NCBI GenBank assembly: GCA_031260385.1
Contig: JAIRKB010000037.1
Span: 1 to 16,975, forward strand
Origin: Propionibacteriaceae bacterium
GTDB lineage: Bacteria; Actinomycetota; Actinomycetes; Propionibacteriales; Propionibacteriaceae
Length of the DNA stretch: 16,975 bases
Reading direction: 5' to 3'
Shown: positions 8,747 through 16,030 of the stretch, piece by piece
Layout: each line of letters begins with the position of its first letter
How positions within the stretch are numbered: the stretch's first letter is position 1
Position numbers and translations under genes: made by a program
Notes under the pieces: model-generated
The model's input: only the letters and a program-made list of their open reading frames with translations
The model's database searches: none
What the model was told of the DNA's origin: nothing

Positions 8747-9453
8747 GACCGCACTCCCTTCGGGATCCCCGACCAACCCTTGGCGGTGGCGATCTTCACA
8801 CCCTCTAGTGAGGGCTCACCGGCGGACGGGCCGTCATTGGCTTTGCCATCGGGGATGCCGGCGAGGACTCGTTCATTATCAGCCCAGGAGGTGAGCACCG
8901 GACCGCGCGTCGAGGTGACATCGCGGCCTTTCGCTAGATCGTCCAAGAGCTGTTCGGCCTTCTCAGGAGTCATATTGTCCATGAACTCCCAGTTGACCAT
9001 CATCACCGGAGCGAAGTCACAAGCGGCGTTGCACTCGACCTTTTCTAGCGAGAACATGCCGTCTTCGGTGGTCTCACCCGGCGCGATACCCAAGGTCTGT
9101 TCGACCTGCTCCAGGAGGAGGTCGCCGCCCATCACCGCGCACAGCGCAGTCGTACATACCCCAATGTGGTGCCGCCCAGCGGGACGACGTTTGTACATCG
9201 TGTAGAAGGTGGCGACGCCTTGAACCTGGGCTTCGGTAATCTCCAAGATCTTGGCGATCGCTTCGACCCCCGCTGGTGAGACCCGCTTGTCGATCGCCTG
9301 GACGAAATGCAACATCGGCATCAAGGCCGAGCGCTTGACAGGATAGCGTTCGGCAATCGCTTCTAGTTGGTCTAGCGCCGCCCGATCGATCGCCGTGGAC
9401 TGATCGGTGGTGTCAAGGAACCCCGTGTCAGCGAAATCATGTTCGTGTGTCAT
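8743..9453 (-). CDS. nuoE: NADH-quinone oxidoreductase subunit E, [2Fe-2S] protein
   Basis: Thioredoxin-fold subunit of the NADH dehydrogenase module that carries the N1a [2Fe-2S] cluster beside FMN in NuoF. It has 236 residues. The helical N-terminal half leads to '[13 protein letters not shown]'. The four cluster ligands follow as Cys100 and Cys105 ('GVCTTALC') and Cys141 and Cys145 ('[11 protein letters not shown]'). Beyond the usual domain (about 170 residues) is a C-terminal extension containing 'RGPVLTSW', '[20 protein letters not shown]' and '[11 protein letters not shown]', as in other actinobacterial NuoE proteins. The ATG overlaps the nuoD stop as ATGA, with GGGAGG upstream. Confidence 0.96.
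   Translation of the reverse strand: MTHEHDFADTGFLDTTDQSTAIDRAALDQLEAIAERYPVKRSALMPMLHFVQAIDKRVSPAGVEAIAKILEITEAQVQGVATFYTMYKRRPAGRHHIGVCTTALCAVMGGDLLLEQVEQTLGIAPGETTEDGMFSLEKVECNAACDFAPVMMVNWEFMDNMTPEKAEQLLDDLAKGRDVTSTRGPVLTSWADNERVLAGIPDGKANDGPSAGEPSLEGVKIATAKGWSGIPKGVRS
8754..8760 (-). promoter_or_regulatory. Ribosome binding site that fixes the nuoF start
   Basis: This reads AAGGGAG on the minus strand, seven bases before the ATG at 8744-8746, and supports the shorter nuoF start over one ten codons upstream. Confidence 0.65.
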
Positions 9454-10877
9454 CGATCAACCCCTCCCAAAACCGGGTCGAGACTAGCGACCGCGACCAC
9501 AACATCTGACAACATGCCACCCTCACTAATTATCGGCAGAGACTGGAGGTGATGGAACCCGGGATCGCGGAAGTGAACCCGATAGGGGCGAGTGCCGCCG
9601 TCGGAGACGATATGGCAACCCAGTTCACCTTTCGGCGACTCGATCGCCGTATAGACCTGACCAGCGGGAACCCTAAAACCCTCCGACACTAACTTGAAGT
9701 GGTGGATCAGGCCCTCCATAGACTCGCCCATCACCTGCTTAACATGGGTGAAGGCGTTGCCTTGCCCGTCCGGACCGAGCGTCAACTGCCCCGGCATCGC
9801 CAGCTTGGGATCCTCAACCATGATCGGTTGCCCAGCGGTTTGCTTCAGCTTCTCGTAACACTGTTCGATGATCTTCAGTGATTCGTGGAGTTCCGATAGC
9901 CGGATCCGGTAACGCCCGTAGGCATCGGCGGTATCCCAGGTGATGACGTCGAAGTCGTAGTCTTCATAGCCACAGTAGGGCTGTTTCTTGCGCAGATCCC
10001 AGGGATAACCGGTCGCCCTCAGGATCGGCCCGGTCGCCCCCATCGTCATGGCCTGGGCGAGGGTCATCGTGGCGATCCCCGACATCCGAGCCTTGAAGAT
10101 CGGGTTCTCATTGCAGAAACCGGCGTATTCATTGAGATGTTTGTGGAACCATTCGATGACCGTTCGCAACTGGGCAAGCCCGTCGTCAGGCAGATCAATG
10201 CTCACCCCACCCGGGCGAACATAAGCGTGGTTCATCCGGGTGCCGCAGAGGGCCTCGAAGAAGTCGAGGATCATCTCGCGTTCGCGGAAGGCGATCGTCA
10301 TCACCGTCAGGGCGCCAATCTCCATCCCACCGGTCCCGATCGCGACCAGGTGAGAGGCCATCCGATTGAGCTCCATCACCAGCACCCGCAGGATATTGGC
10401 GCGCTCGGGGGCTTCGATGCCGAGCAGTTTCTCGACCCCCAGACAATAAGCCGTCTCGTTGAACATCGGCATCAGGTAGTCCATCCGGGTGACGAAGGTC
10501 GAGCCTTGGACCCAAGTCCGGTGCTCCATCGCCTTCTCAATCCCGGAGTGCAGGAAGCCGATCGCTGGGCGGATCGAGGTCACCGACTCGCCGTCTAGTT
10601 CAACCTGCAAGCGCAGCACGCCGTGGGTTGAGGGATGCTGGGGGCCCATATTGATGACCACGGTTTCGTCGCCGCGCGCCTGTTGGGCGGCGACGACCTC
10701 CTCAAAATCACCGCCCTGGATGAAGTATTCGGTGTAGTCCGTTAGCTCAACGAGCGCCCCGGCATCGTCACCAAGATCGGTTTCTATTACTTCAGCGACT
10801 GCCACAACCGTCTCTTCGTCTGCGAGAGTCTCAACATCGACCGGGGCCGCCTTGGCGGTCTTCTCACGCTTCGCCAT
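9450..10877 (-). CDS. nuoD: NADH-quinone oxidoreductase subunit D (49 kDa type) with N-terminal extension
   Basis: Quinone-site subunit related to the large subunit of [NiFe] hydrogenases, lacking the metal site. It has 475 residues. The hallmark '[14 protein letters not shown]' spans 77-90, and the protein ends with the conserved '[11 protein letters not shown]'. The region '[15 protein letters not shown]' is the family's hydrogenase-like segment. An Ala/Glu/Val-rich acidic extension of about 45 residues precedes the usual start of homology near '[17 protein letters not shown]'. Some of that may not be translated if an internal start is used, but no better internal ATG/GTG with a ribosome site was seen. 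The ATG shares one base with the nuoC stop (TAATG), and GAGGAGAGG lies upstream at somewhat long spacing. Confidence 0.96.
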   Translation of the reverse strand: MAKREKTAKAAPVDVETLADEETVVAVAEVIETDLGDDAGALVELTDYTEYFIQGGDFEEVVAAQQARGDETVVINMGPQHPSTHGVLRLQVELDGESVTSIRPAIGFLHSGIEKAMEHRTWVQGSTFVTRMDYLMPMFNETAYCLGVEKLLGIEAPERANILRVLVMELNRMASHLVAIGTGGMEIGALTVMTIAFREREMILDFFEALCGTRMNHAYVRPGGVSIDLPDDGLAQLRTVIEWFHKHLNEYAGFCNENPIFKARMSGIATMTLAQAMTMGATGPILRATGYPWDLRKKQPYCGYEDYDFDVITWDTADAYGRYRIRLSELHESLKIIEQCYEKLKQTAGQPIMVEDPKLAMPGQLTLGPDGQGNAFTHVKQVMGESMEGLIHHFKLVSEGFRVPAGQVYTAIESPKGELGCHIVSDGGTRPYRVHFRDPGFHHLQSLPIISEGGMLSDVVVAVASLDPVLGGVDR

Positions 10878-11536
10878 TAGTACGACCGCCTCTCCTCGAC
10901 TGGTGCCACCCGGGCTCCCTTGAACTCATGGGGCACACCACCTAGCGGATAATCTTTCCGACCGGGATGACCATCCCAATCATCCGGCATCAGGATGCGG
11001 GTCAGCCCGGGATGGCCCTCGAAGATCACCCCGTACATATCCCAGGTTTCGCGCTCATGCCAGTCAGCGGCGGGATAGACACTGGTGACCGAATCGACCA
11101 CCGGATCCTCGTCCGACAGCGCAACCTCTAGACACAGGCGGCGGTTGTGGGTCATCGACAGCAAGGCGTAGACAACGTGGAGTTCGGCGCCGCCCTGATC
11201 GGGATAGTGCACCCCGCAGACCGACTGACAGGTCTCGAAGCGCAGGTAGGCATCATCCCTAGTCGCCTTGACCACCGCTAGGAGTTGATCCTTCGGCACA
11301 TAGATAGTCAGTTCATCGTATTCGGTGTTCACCTCATCGCCAAGACCGGGGACGAGCTCTTGAAGTCGATCCACCACCGCGTCGTACCAAGAACCGTAAG
11401 GCCGGGAAGCGCGGACGTGACGGACGATCGGCCGGGAGATCCCAGCGAAACCGGAGACATCACCGGGCGGTTCACCCCACATCCCTTTGCGGACTGGCTG
11501 CACCTGGGGCGCAGGAACCCCTGAAAGTTCAGTCAT
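10877..11536 (-). CDS. nuoC: NADH-quinone oxidoreductase subunit C (30 kDa type)
   Basis: Peripheral-arm structural subunit that packs on NuoD; it carries no cofactor. It has 219 residues. The family signature is clear at 161-182 ('[20 protein letters not shown]' then 'IL'), followed by '[18 protein letters not shown]'. It is a separate protein here, not fused to NuoD as in E. coli. The N-terminal 40 or so residues (Pro/Gly-rich, '[19 protein letters not shown]') precede the globular domain, which is normal for actinobacterial versions. The start ATG overlaps the end of nuoB by eight bases, with a GAGGGGGAG ribosome site ahead. Confidence 0.96.
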   Translation of the reverse strand: MTELSGVPAPQVQPVRKGMWGEPPGDVSGFAGISRPIVRHVRASRPYGSWYDAVVDRLQELVPGLGDEVNTEYDELTIYVPKDQLLAVVKATRDDAYLRFETCQSVCGVHYPDQGGAELHVVYALLSMTHNRRLCLEVALSDEDPVVDSVTSVYPAADWHERETWDMYGVIFEGHPGLTRILMPDDWDGHPGRKDYPLGGVPHEFKGARVAPVEERRSY

Positions 11537-12086
11537 CGCGACTCCCCCTCATTTCGACGATTGGTAAGGCGTCAAGCTGGGCTATCTCGGCCGCATCCGC
11601 CGCCTTGACGGCATGTTTGCCAATCGGCGACCACATGACCTCGCGCTTGCGCAGCTTGAAGACCGCATCAATAAGCTGATCGGGACGCGGTGGGCAACCG
11701 GGAACGTAGATGTCAACCGGGACGATGTGGTCGCAGCCCTGGACTACGGCGTAGTTGTTGAATAGACCACCCGAAGAAGCACAGGCACCTAGCGCGATCA
11801 CCCATTTCGGTTCCGGCATCTGATCGTAAATCTGGCGGACAATCGGGGCCATCTTGTTCGAGAGCCGCCCGGAGACCAACATCAAGTCCGCTTGGCGCGG
11901 TGAGGCCCGGAAGACCTCCTGGCCCCAACGACCGGCGTCGAACCGGGGGGCCCCAAATGACATCATCTCGATCGAACAGCAGGCCAGACCCATCGTCGCT
12001 GGCCACAGCGAAGCTTGGCGCAGCCAACCGAAGATCCCCTCGACGGTCGTCAACAAGAATGCGGGAGCTTTGTCTTCAATGCCCAT
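11529..12086 (-). CDS. nuoB: NADH-quinone oxidoreductase subunit B, N2 cluster
   Basis: Subunit holding the terminal [4Fe-4S] cluster N2, which reduces quinone at the interface with NuoD and NuoH. It has 185 residues. All four N2 ligands are visible: the tandem Cys36-Cys37 ('[18 protein letters not shown]'), Cys102 ('[12 protein letters not shown]') and Cys131 ('[14 protein letters not shown]'). The conserved '[20 protein letters not shown]' segment is also intact. The start follows nuoA by six bases and has GAGGAAAG just upstream. Length and motifs are standard. Confidence 0.98.
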   Translation of the reverse strand: MGIEDKAPAFLLTTVEGIFGWLRQASLWPATMGLACCSIEMMSFGAPRFDAGRWGQEVFRASPRQADLMLVSGRLSNKMAPIVRQIYDQMPEPKWVIALGACASSGGLFNNYAVVQGCDHIVPVDIYVPGCPPRPDQLIDAVFKLRKREVMWSPIGKHAVKAADAAEIAQLDALPIVEMRGSRDD

Positions 12087-12092
12087 CTTTCC

Positions 12093-12473
12093 TCAATCCC
12101 AATTCAACCCGCCGCGGCGGAAAACATACATATAGGCAATGAACACCGTGACGATGAACAGCCCCATTTCAATTAGCGCGAATAGCCCCATGTTGAACTG
12201 CCCCATCTGCTGGAAGGACACCGCCCACGGGTAAAGGAAAACGATCTCAATGTCGAAGACAATGAAGAGCATGGCGGTGATGTAATACTTCACCGGGATC
12301 CGGCCGCCATCGCGGGGCTGGGGGGTGGCCTGGACGCCGCATTCGTACGCTTCGTACTTCGCCTTATTCTTGCGCCGGGGCCCAACGACGAGACTTAGCA
12401 GAATCGCTGCGGCCATAAAACCGGCTGCAAGCGCCAGCAGGCCCAGTATTGGCACGTATAGGTTCACTTGCAT
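12093..12473 (-). CDS. nuoA: NADH-quinone oxidoreductase subunit A, first gene of the nuo operon
   Basis: Small ND3-family membrane subunit at the arm junction, 126 residues with three membrane helices (about 5-30, 64-84 and 93-115). The mobile loop carries the conserved 'YECGV' with Cys45. The second helix carries 'MLFIVFDIEIVFLYPW' with Asp74 and Glu76, the acidic pair linked to proton transfer. ATG at 12471-12473 is the only usable start, since no start codon occurs between it and the in-frame stop at 12501-12503. The only purine-rich match (AGGA) sits one base before the ATG, unusually close, so initiation may be weak or depend on leader structure. As first gene it defines the operon's 5' end. 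Confidence 0.96.
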   Translation of the reverse strand: MQVNLYVPILGLLALAAGFMAAAILLSLVVGPRRKNKAKYEAYECGVQATPQPRDGGRIPVKYYITAMLFIVFDIEIVFLYPWAVSFQQMGQFNMGLFALIEMGLFIVTVFIAYMYVFRRGGLNWD

Positions 12474-12654
12474 ATCCTTTGCCTGTGGTTTACACCTCGG
12501 TCAACCGCCAGCCACTCTAGGCGTACGCGTGGCGTTGACAAGCGCAGCACAGAGCACGACCGGCAATAGACCCAAGACGATCCTAGTCTAAATCGCCACC
12601 TCCCCGATGCCCGTAGCAGCATTTGAGAGGCGTGGCGGGTGAATGATAACGAAA

Positions 12655-12699
12655 AGGCAACAAATCCCGCTTGGCGATTGACACTGCTGGGAGTTGCCT
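12655..12699 (-). promoter_or_regulatory. Imperfect hairpin in the putative nuo leader
   Basis: AGGCAAC (12655-12661) pairs with GTTGCCT (12693-12699). Directly inside, TCCC (12665-12668) pairs with GGGA (12689-12692) and GC (12669-12670) with GC (12686-12687), leaving an AAA bulge, a T bulge and a 15-base loop, about 13 pairs in all. No T-run follows on the minus strand as in a terminator. It could be an RNA leader structure or a DNA operator. Its function is unknown. Confidence 0.3.
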
Positions 12700-12783
12700 G
12701 GAAAAATCGCAGGTGTACGGGCATTGATGCTCCTGGGTGGAATCGACAAACCTGCAAGCAATTCCTATTCCCGTATACACAAA

Positions 12784-12812
12784 ATCATAGGCTCGCTCAT
12801 GGCAAGTGACGA
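12784..12812 (-). promoter_or_regulatory. Putative sigma70-type promoter for the nuo operon
   Basis: On the minus strand TCGTCA (12807-12812, four of six matches to TTGACA) is followed after exactly 17 bases by TATGAT (12784-12789, five of six matches to TATAAT). Transcription would begin near 12777, giving a leader of about 300 bases before nuoA. A direct repeat GTCACT-C-GTCACT overlaps the -35 element. No Rex-type TTGTGA-n-TCACAA site was found. The prediction is by eye only. Confidence 0.35.
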
Positions 12813-12898
12813 GTGACTGAAGAGGGCGGGGTGCCACACTTCCTAATCCGTCCCACCCCCTTCGAGACTACTCCGAGCCACTGACGGCTCCGAGGGTC

Positions 12899-12945
12899 AA
12901 AAAACTGTGCCTCTGTCTGCTCCCCACGACCAGACAGAGGCACAG
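12899..12945 (-). terminator. Intrinsic terminator of the Ig-domain protein gene
   Basis: A perfect 15-bp stem, CTGTGCCTCTGTCTG (12905-12919) with CAGACAGAGGCACAG (12931-12945), encloses an 11-base loop. On the minus strand it is followed at once by six T residues (A-run 12899-12904). It lies 33 bases past the stop of the gene at 12979-13866 and separates that gene from the nuo promoter. Confidence 0.9.
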
Positions 12946-12978
12946 CGTTGTACTGGGCCTTGCCCCATTAGGCCCGAT

Positions 12979-13866
12979 TCAACTGATGGTGATGGTACGG
13001 GTGGTTGATTCGCCGGTGCGGCCGTCGGGGTCGACGTAACGCAAGGCGATCGTGTGGGTTCCGGGGTCTAGGTTTAGGTCGTAGCTGAGCCCGCCTTGGG
13101 TTTGGTCGAGGTAATCGTGGGTGGCACCGTTGAGAAGGATCTCGATTCTGCCGGGTGAGGCTTGGCCTTCGATGGTGACTAGTCCGTCGTCTCCCTCGAT
13201 CAGGTTGAAGGTGGGGGCGGGCTCCACTCGGTAGCTGCTATGAGCCGGGGTGGAGTTTTTGGCACTGCTTACGGTCACCGTATGATCCCCGCTGGTTTTC
13301 GGGCCGGTGGTCGACCAGTTGCCTTCAGCATCGGAGGTGGCTGTAAGGGTGATGGCCCCCACTTTGATGGTGACCTTGTCGTTTGCGGCGCAGGTTCCAC
13401 GGATGATCGGCTCAACATTGCTATTGACACCAGTGTCGATGCGGGTGATCTTACAGGCAGGCGAACTGGCGGTCGGCGTCGACTTAGGCGCGCTTGATGG
13501 GGTTGACGCGGGGCTGGTTGGCGTTGGGCTGGTGGTCTGCCGATCAAGGGTTGCGCTACCCGGCGTCGTCGCTTTCACTGTCGGCAACCCGCTCGGCGTG
13601 TTTGGGCTCAGAGCCTGGTTGGGGCCATCGTTGACTCGTACCTCCCCGTAAGCGACCGTTGCAATCGGCGGATCCACATTAGCCTGAGCGGCCGTACCCG
13701 CCCCCAAAGCGATCCCCAGGGTCGCCACCGGCAGCAGAACCACCAGCGCAATAGTCCCAGCCGCCGCTGGACCCTTCCCGACCCTTATTGACGGAACTCT
13801 AAACTCAAACCACCGACGCACCGCGCGACGCGGCACCGCCTCCACCGCAAAATCTTCCTCAGCCAT
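12979..13866 (-). CDS. Membrane-anchored or secreted protein with two bacterial Ig-like domains
   Basis: A 295-residue protein of unknown function. A basic cytoplasmic segment (1-32, with 'RRAVRRWFEF') precedes one hydrophobic helix (about 33-57) ending in Ala-rich 'AAQANVDPP'. This could be an uncleaved type II anchor or a long signal peptide cut after AQA (60-62). Next comes a Ser/Thr/Pro-rich linker (about 85-136), as in cell-surface stalks. Two beta-sandwich-like units follow at about 139-215 and 218-295. The first has the bacterial Ig-like pattern 'DAEGNWSTTGPKTSGDHTVTV', and the second has 'EGQASPGRIEILLNG' and 'DPGTHTIALRYVDPDGRTGE'. Cys138 and Cys159 are the only cysteines and could form a disulfide outside the cell. 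No catalytic motif or LPXTG sorting signal is seen. It has its own promoter and terminator, so it is likely monocistronic. Adhesion or envelope binding is a guess. Confidence 0.8.
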   Translation of the reverse strand: MAEEDFAVEAVPRRAVRRWFEFRVPSIRVGKGPAAAGTIALVVLLPVATLGIALGAGTAAQANVDPPIATVAYGEVRVNDGPNQALSPNTPSGLPTVKATTPGSATLDRQTTSPTPTSPASTPSSAPKSTPTASSPACKITRIDTGVNSNVEPIIRGTCAANDKVTIKVGAITLTATSDAEGNWSTTGPKTSGDHTVTVSSAKNSTPAHSSYRVEPAPTFNLIEGDDGLVTIEGQASPGRIEILLNGATHDYLDQTQGGLSYDLNLDPGTHTIALRYVDPDGRTGESTTRTITIS

Positions 13867-13947
13867 GGCACCCCCCAGGCATTTCTTCTACCAGTCAACC
13901 CACGCAGCTGACCGACTATCTCCGCTTCATAAGAAAAGCACTACCAA

Positions 13948-13977
13948 ATTTTATCACATTCTTACTTTTACCCGCAA
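13948..13977 (-). promoter_or_regulatory. Extended -10 promoter for the Ig-domain protein gene
   Basis: The minus strand has TAAAAT (13948-13953, five of six matches to TATAAT) preceded by TGA, giving the TGn extended -10 motif. TTGCGG (13972-13977) lies 18 bases upstream as a weak -35. The surrounding 70 bases are clearly AT-richer than the rest of the window. The leader to the ATG at 13866 would be about 75 bases. Confidence 0.5.
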
Positions 13978-14003
13978 TCACTAATTTTGAGCGAGTGCAA
14001 TCC

Positions 14004-14546
14004 TCAGGAAACGGCTATCAGGGGGATCCAGTAGCGTTCCATGGTGGTGTTGTCGGTCTCGTCGAAGGTTGTACGGTCGAAGAGACCACCGCAAGCCAGG
14101 ATCGTACGGCGACTGCCTTCGTTGGTGGTGTCGCAGGTGATCAAGACCCGGTCGAGGCCGAGGGCGCGGCAACGGTCTAGGCCGAGGCGTAATTGGGCGG
14201 CGGCATAGCCTTTGCGGCGTTCGGTGGGACGAACCGAGTAGCCGATGTGACCGGCGTACTCCCGTAGATAGTCGTGATCAATGCTTCGGCGGATGTTGAT
14301 TAGGCCGAGAACGCGGGGTTCGTCGCCGCGCACCAGCATCCATTCTTCGGTTTCGACTCGGCCCGGGGGGAGCGTGGCAGGATCCCCCAAACACTCACAA
14401 TAAGCAATCCAGTCGGCTGGCTCGGGGAAATCTGCGAGCATACAACCGCCGCTGATATGCGGAGCCTCGGCTAAGGACTCCGCGCGGTAGGAGATGATCG
14501 CCTCGGCGTAAGCCAGGCTGGGTGGCACAAGTCTTAGTTCATCCAT
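14004..14546 (-). CDS. GNAT-family N-acetyltransferase
   Basis: A 180-residue predicted acetyltransferase that would move an acetyl group from acetyl-CoA to an unknown small molecule or amine. The acetyl-CoA loop of GNAT motif A is visible as 'RPTERRKGYAAAQL' (Arg110-x-x-Gly113-x-Ala115). It follows the beta-strand 'HIGYSVRP' and precedes 'LGLDRVLITCDTTNEGSRRTIL', where the Asn pattern and the following 'ACGG' match motif B. The whole resembles the COG3981-type predicted acetyltransferases. The frame opens nine codons earlier. The start at 14546 is preferred because AGGAG precedes it and it gives the family-like N-terminus 'MDELRLVPPS'. It follows the methyltransferase-like gene by 49 bases and may share its transcript. 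The substrate cannot be inferred. Confidence 0.85.
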   Translation of the reverse strand: MDELRLVPPSLAYAEAIISYRAESLAEAPHISGGCMLADFPEPADWIAYCECLGDPATLPPGRVETEEWMLVRGDEPRVLGLINIRRSIDHDYLREYAGHIGYSVRPTERRKGYAAAQLRLGLDRCRALGLDRVLITCDTTNEGSRRTILACGGLFDRTTFDETDNTTMERYWIPLIAVS

Positions 14547-14550
14547 GACA

Positions 14551-14555
14551 CTCCT
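14551..14555 (-). promoter_or_regulatory. Ribosome binding site that fixes the acetyltransferase start
   Basis: This reads AGGAG on the minus strand, four bases before the ATG at 14544-14546. The upstream in-frame ATG has no such site. Confidence 0.55.
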
Positions 14556-14595
14556 ATTGACAAGGTGGAACATCGGAACCGTCCCCGTGTTCCAG

Positions 14596-15174
14596 TCACA
14601 GGTAGCGGCGGACGGTTTGGCGGTAGGCCTCGAAGGCTTCGCCGTGGTGTTGGGTCAAGAAGCGTTCCTCGCGCAGGACCTGGCGGTGGACGATGGCGCC
14701 GAAGGCGACCACAACCAGGGCGGTGATCAGGTTTGGCACAGTTAGGAACAGGCCGATTAGGAATAAGGCCATGCAGACGTAGATCGGGTTGCGGCTGTAG
14801 GCGAAAGCGCCGGTGGTGACCAGGTCGCCTGGCTTAGCGTCATCGATCCCCACGCGGAAGGAGTCGCCGAAGGAGACCAGGGTCCAAGCGAGGCCGGCGA
14901 GGGCGGCGAAGCAGAAGGCGATGCCGATCCAGCCGGGCCAGGTGGCCTGCCAGAAGCCGGCCACGAGGGGAGCCCAGATCGGCCAGCCAAAAGCTGGGGC
15001 GATCAGGCAGTAGATGACGGCGAGCACACAAGGGATGATCACGGCGTCCGACTTGTGGGTAGCGCCAAATAAGAAGGCTGCGATGCCGCGCCGCCGCATC
15101 ATCACCACCCGCGAGAGCACGAGGGCGATCAGCCCGAGAAATGCCGCCGCTACGATCCAACCCTGAATAGCCAT
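14596..15174 (-). CDS. Membrane protein of the isoprenylcysteine carboxyl methyltransferase / PEMT-like family
   Basis: A 192-residue integral membrane protein with about five hydrophobic segments (about 5-24, 44-62, 66-100 as two helices, 132-160). The C-terminal half carries the family signature: 'LVTTGAFAYSRNPIYVCM' (118-135) and, at the end, 'HRQVLREERFLTQHHGEAFE' (163-182) then 'AYRQTVRRYL'. In this family the Arg-Asn-Pro-x-Tyr motif and the terminal Glu-Glu-Arg segment form the S-adenosylmethionine site, so methyl transfer to a lipid or lipophilic substrate is likely, though bacterial members are rarely characterised. The frame extends 30 codons upstream into the permease gene. The start at 15174 is chosen because AAGGAGGG lies four bases ahead. 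It follows the MalG-like gene by 34 bases. Confidence 0.85.
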   Translation of the reverse strand: MAIQGWIVAAAFLGLIALVLSRVVMMRRRGIAAFLFGATHKSDAVIIPCVLAVIYCLIAPAFGWPIWAPLVAGFWQATWPGWIGIAFCFAALAGLAWTLVSFGDSFRVGIDDAKPGDLVTTGAFAYSRNPIYVCMALFLIGLFLTVPNLITALVVVAFGAIVHRQVLREERFLTQHHGEAFEAYRQTVRRYL

Positions 15175-15177
15175 GTT

Positions 15178-15185
15178 CCCTCCTT
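15178..15185 (-). promoter_or_regulatory. Ribosome binding site that fixes the methyltransferase-family start
   Basis: This reads AAGGAGGG on the minus strand, three to four bases before the ATG at 15172-15174. It rules in favour of this start over one 30 codons upstream. Confidence 0.75.
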
Positions 15186-15208
15186 GGTTTAGCCCAATTC
15201 TCCCACAG

Positions 15209-16030
15209 TTAGCGCGAGGCACCGCGGAGCAAACCAGCGATGAACTGGCGTTGGAAGATGGCATAGACGATGACGACGGGAATGATCACGATCAGGGTGG
15301 CGGCGCTCAGCAAGGGGATATCGGTCGAGTAGGGGCCGACAAAGAAGCCGAGGCCGGCCGGGGCGGTGCGCGCCTTGGTATCCGAAATCAGGGTGAGGAC
15401 GAGCAGGAATTGGTTCCAACACCACATGAAGTAGATGACGCCGAGGGTGGTCAGGGGGGCGGCCGCTAGGGGGAGGTGGATGCGAGTGAATAAGCGCCAG
15501 GGGGTCGCACCGTCGAGGGCGGCGGCTTCCAGGAGATCCTTGGGCAAGCCCGCAAAATGGGTACGCATCCAGTAGACCCCAAAAGGCAGGAAAGCGCCAG
15601 ACTCCACCAACCCCAGGATGACTAGGGAGTTCGTCAAGCCAAGGTCGCGCAAGCTGAAGTAGAGCGGCACGATGATCACTTCGATCGGCAAGACCATGCC
15701 AAGCAAGAAGAGCAGGGACCAGAGCTTGGCGCCGGGAGTCCGCATCCCGCCGAGGGCATAGCCGGACAAGGCCGCTAGGACGAGGGTGAGGGGTACGACC
15801 AGGAGTTCGACCTTGAGGCTGGTCGCCATCAGGGTGGCATAGTGGCCGTCTCGCCAAGCCAAAGCGAAGTTCCCCCAGGAGAAGGTCTCCGGCCAACTCA
15901 CCCCGGTCAGAGCAGTGTCGGGCGGGTGAAGAGCGGCGAGGATGATCGCGATGAACGGCACGAGGATGCCCAAAGCGAGAGCGAAGAGCAGCAGATAGCC
16001 GATCATTGACTCGGTTCGGGAGGTTCTCAT
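15209..16030 (-). CDS. Carbohydrate ABC transporter permease, MalG/UgpE-like
   Basis: Inner-membrane permease of a CUT1-type sugar importer, 273 residues with six membrane helices. The cytoplasmic EAA loop that contacts the ATPase is plain: 'EAAALDGATPWRLFTRIHLP' (168-187). The first helix (10-33) is followed by the large external loop typical of MalG-type subunits ('LHPPDTALTGVSWPETFSWG'). The start ATG overlaps the stop of the upstream permease as ATGA, with GGAGGGAG upstream, so the two subunits are coupled and probably form a heterodimer. No ATPase gene is seen, which is common because CUT1 systems often share a distant MsmK/MalK-type ATPase. The substrate cannot be deduced from this sequence. 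Confidence 0.93.
   Translation of the reverse strand: MRTSRTESMIGYLLLFALALGILVPFIAIILAALHPPDTALTGVSWPETFSWGNFALAWRDGHYATLMATSLKVELLVVPLTLVLAALSGYALGGMRTPGAKLWSLLFLLGMVLPIEVIIVPLYFSLRDLGLTNSLVILGLVESGAFLPFGVYWMRTHFAGLPKDLLEAAALDGATPWRLFTRIHLPLAAAPLTTLGVIYFMWCWNQFLLVLTLISDTKARTAPAGLGFFVGPYSTDIPLLSAATLIVIIPVVIVYAIFQRQFIAGLLRGASR

Larger units (their letters stand above)
12474..12978. other. Intergenic region upstream of nuoA (505 bases)
   Basis: No convincing gene is seen here. Short minus-strand frames exist, but their composition (many Cys, Arg, His) and lack of ribosome sites argue against coding. The region contains, in minus-strand order, the intrinsic terminator of the Ig-domain gene (12899-12945), a near-perfect 9-bp hairpin with one mismatch (12871-12894), a putative nuo promoter (12784-12812), an imperfect leader hairpin (12655-12699), and about 180 further bases before nuoA in which I recognise nothing. 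Confidence 0.6.

Noticed and set aside
12464..12837. Two minus-strand frames of 84 and 97 codons upstream of nuoA, possible leader peptides
   Set aside because: They have many Cys, Arg and His residues, no ribosome site, and one runs through the nuoA start in another frame. The composition does not fit coding sequence.
12474..12870. Rex or other redox-regulator operator upstream of nuoA
   Set aside because: I looked for a TTGTGA/TCACAA-type inverted repeat and found none. TTTGTG near 12780 lacks its partner.
12871..12894. Second hairpin (9-bp stem with one mismatch) near the terminator
   Set aside because: It has no T-run on either strand and a mid-stem mismatch. It may assist termination but cannot be called a terminator by itself.
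12979..13866. Tat signal peptide in the Ig-domain protein
   Set aside because: The twin arginine at 17-18 is followed by 'WFEF' but lies about 15 residues from the hydrophobic stretch with charged residues between, which does not fit a Tat signal.
14575..14593. Hairpin GGAAC/GTTCC after the methyltransferase-family gene as a terminator
   Set aside because: Only five base pairs and no T-run. It is more likely that transcription continues into the acetyltransferase gene.
15189..15896. A 235-codon minus-strand frame inside the MalG-like gene
   Set aside because: It is a frame-shifted shadow rich in Arg, Pro and His. The MalG-like frame carries the EAA loop and six membrane helices.
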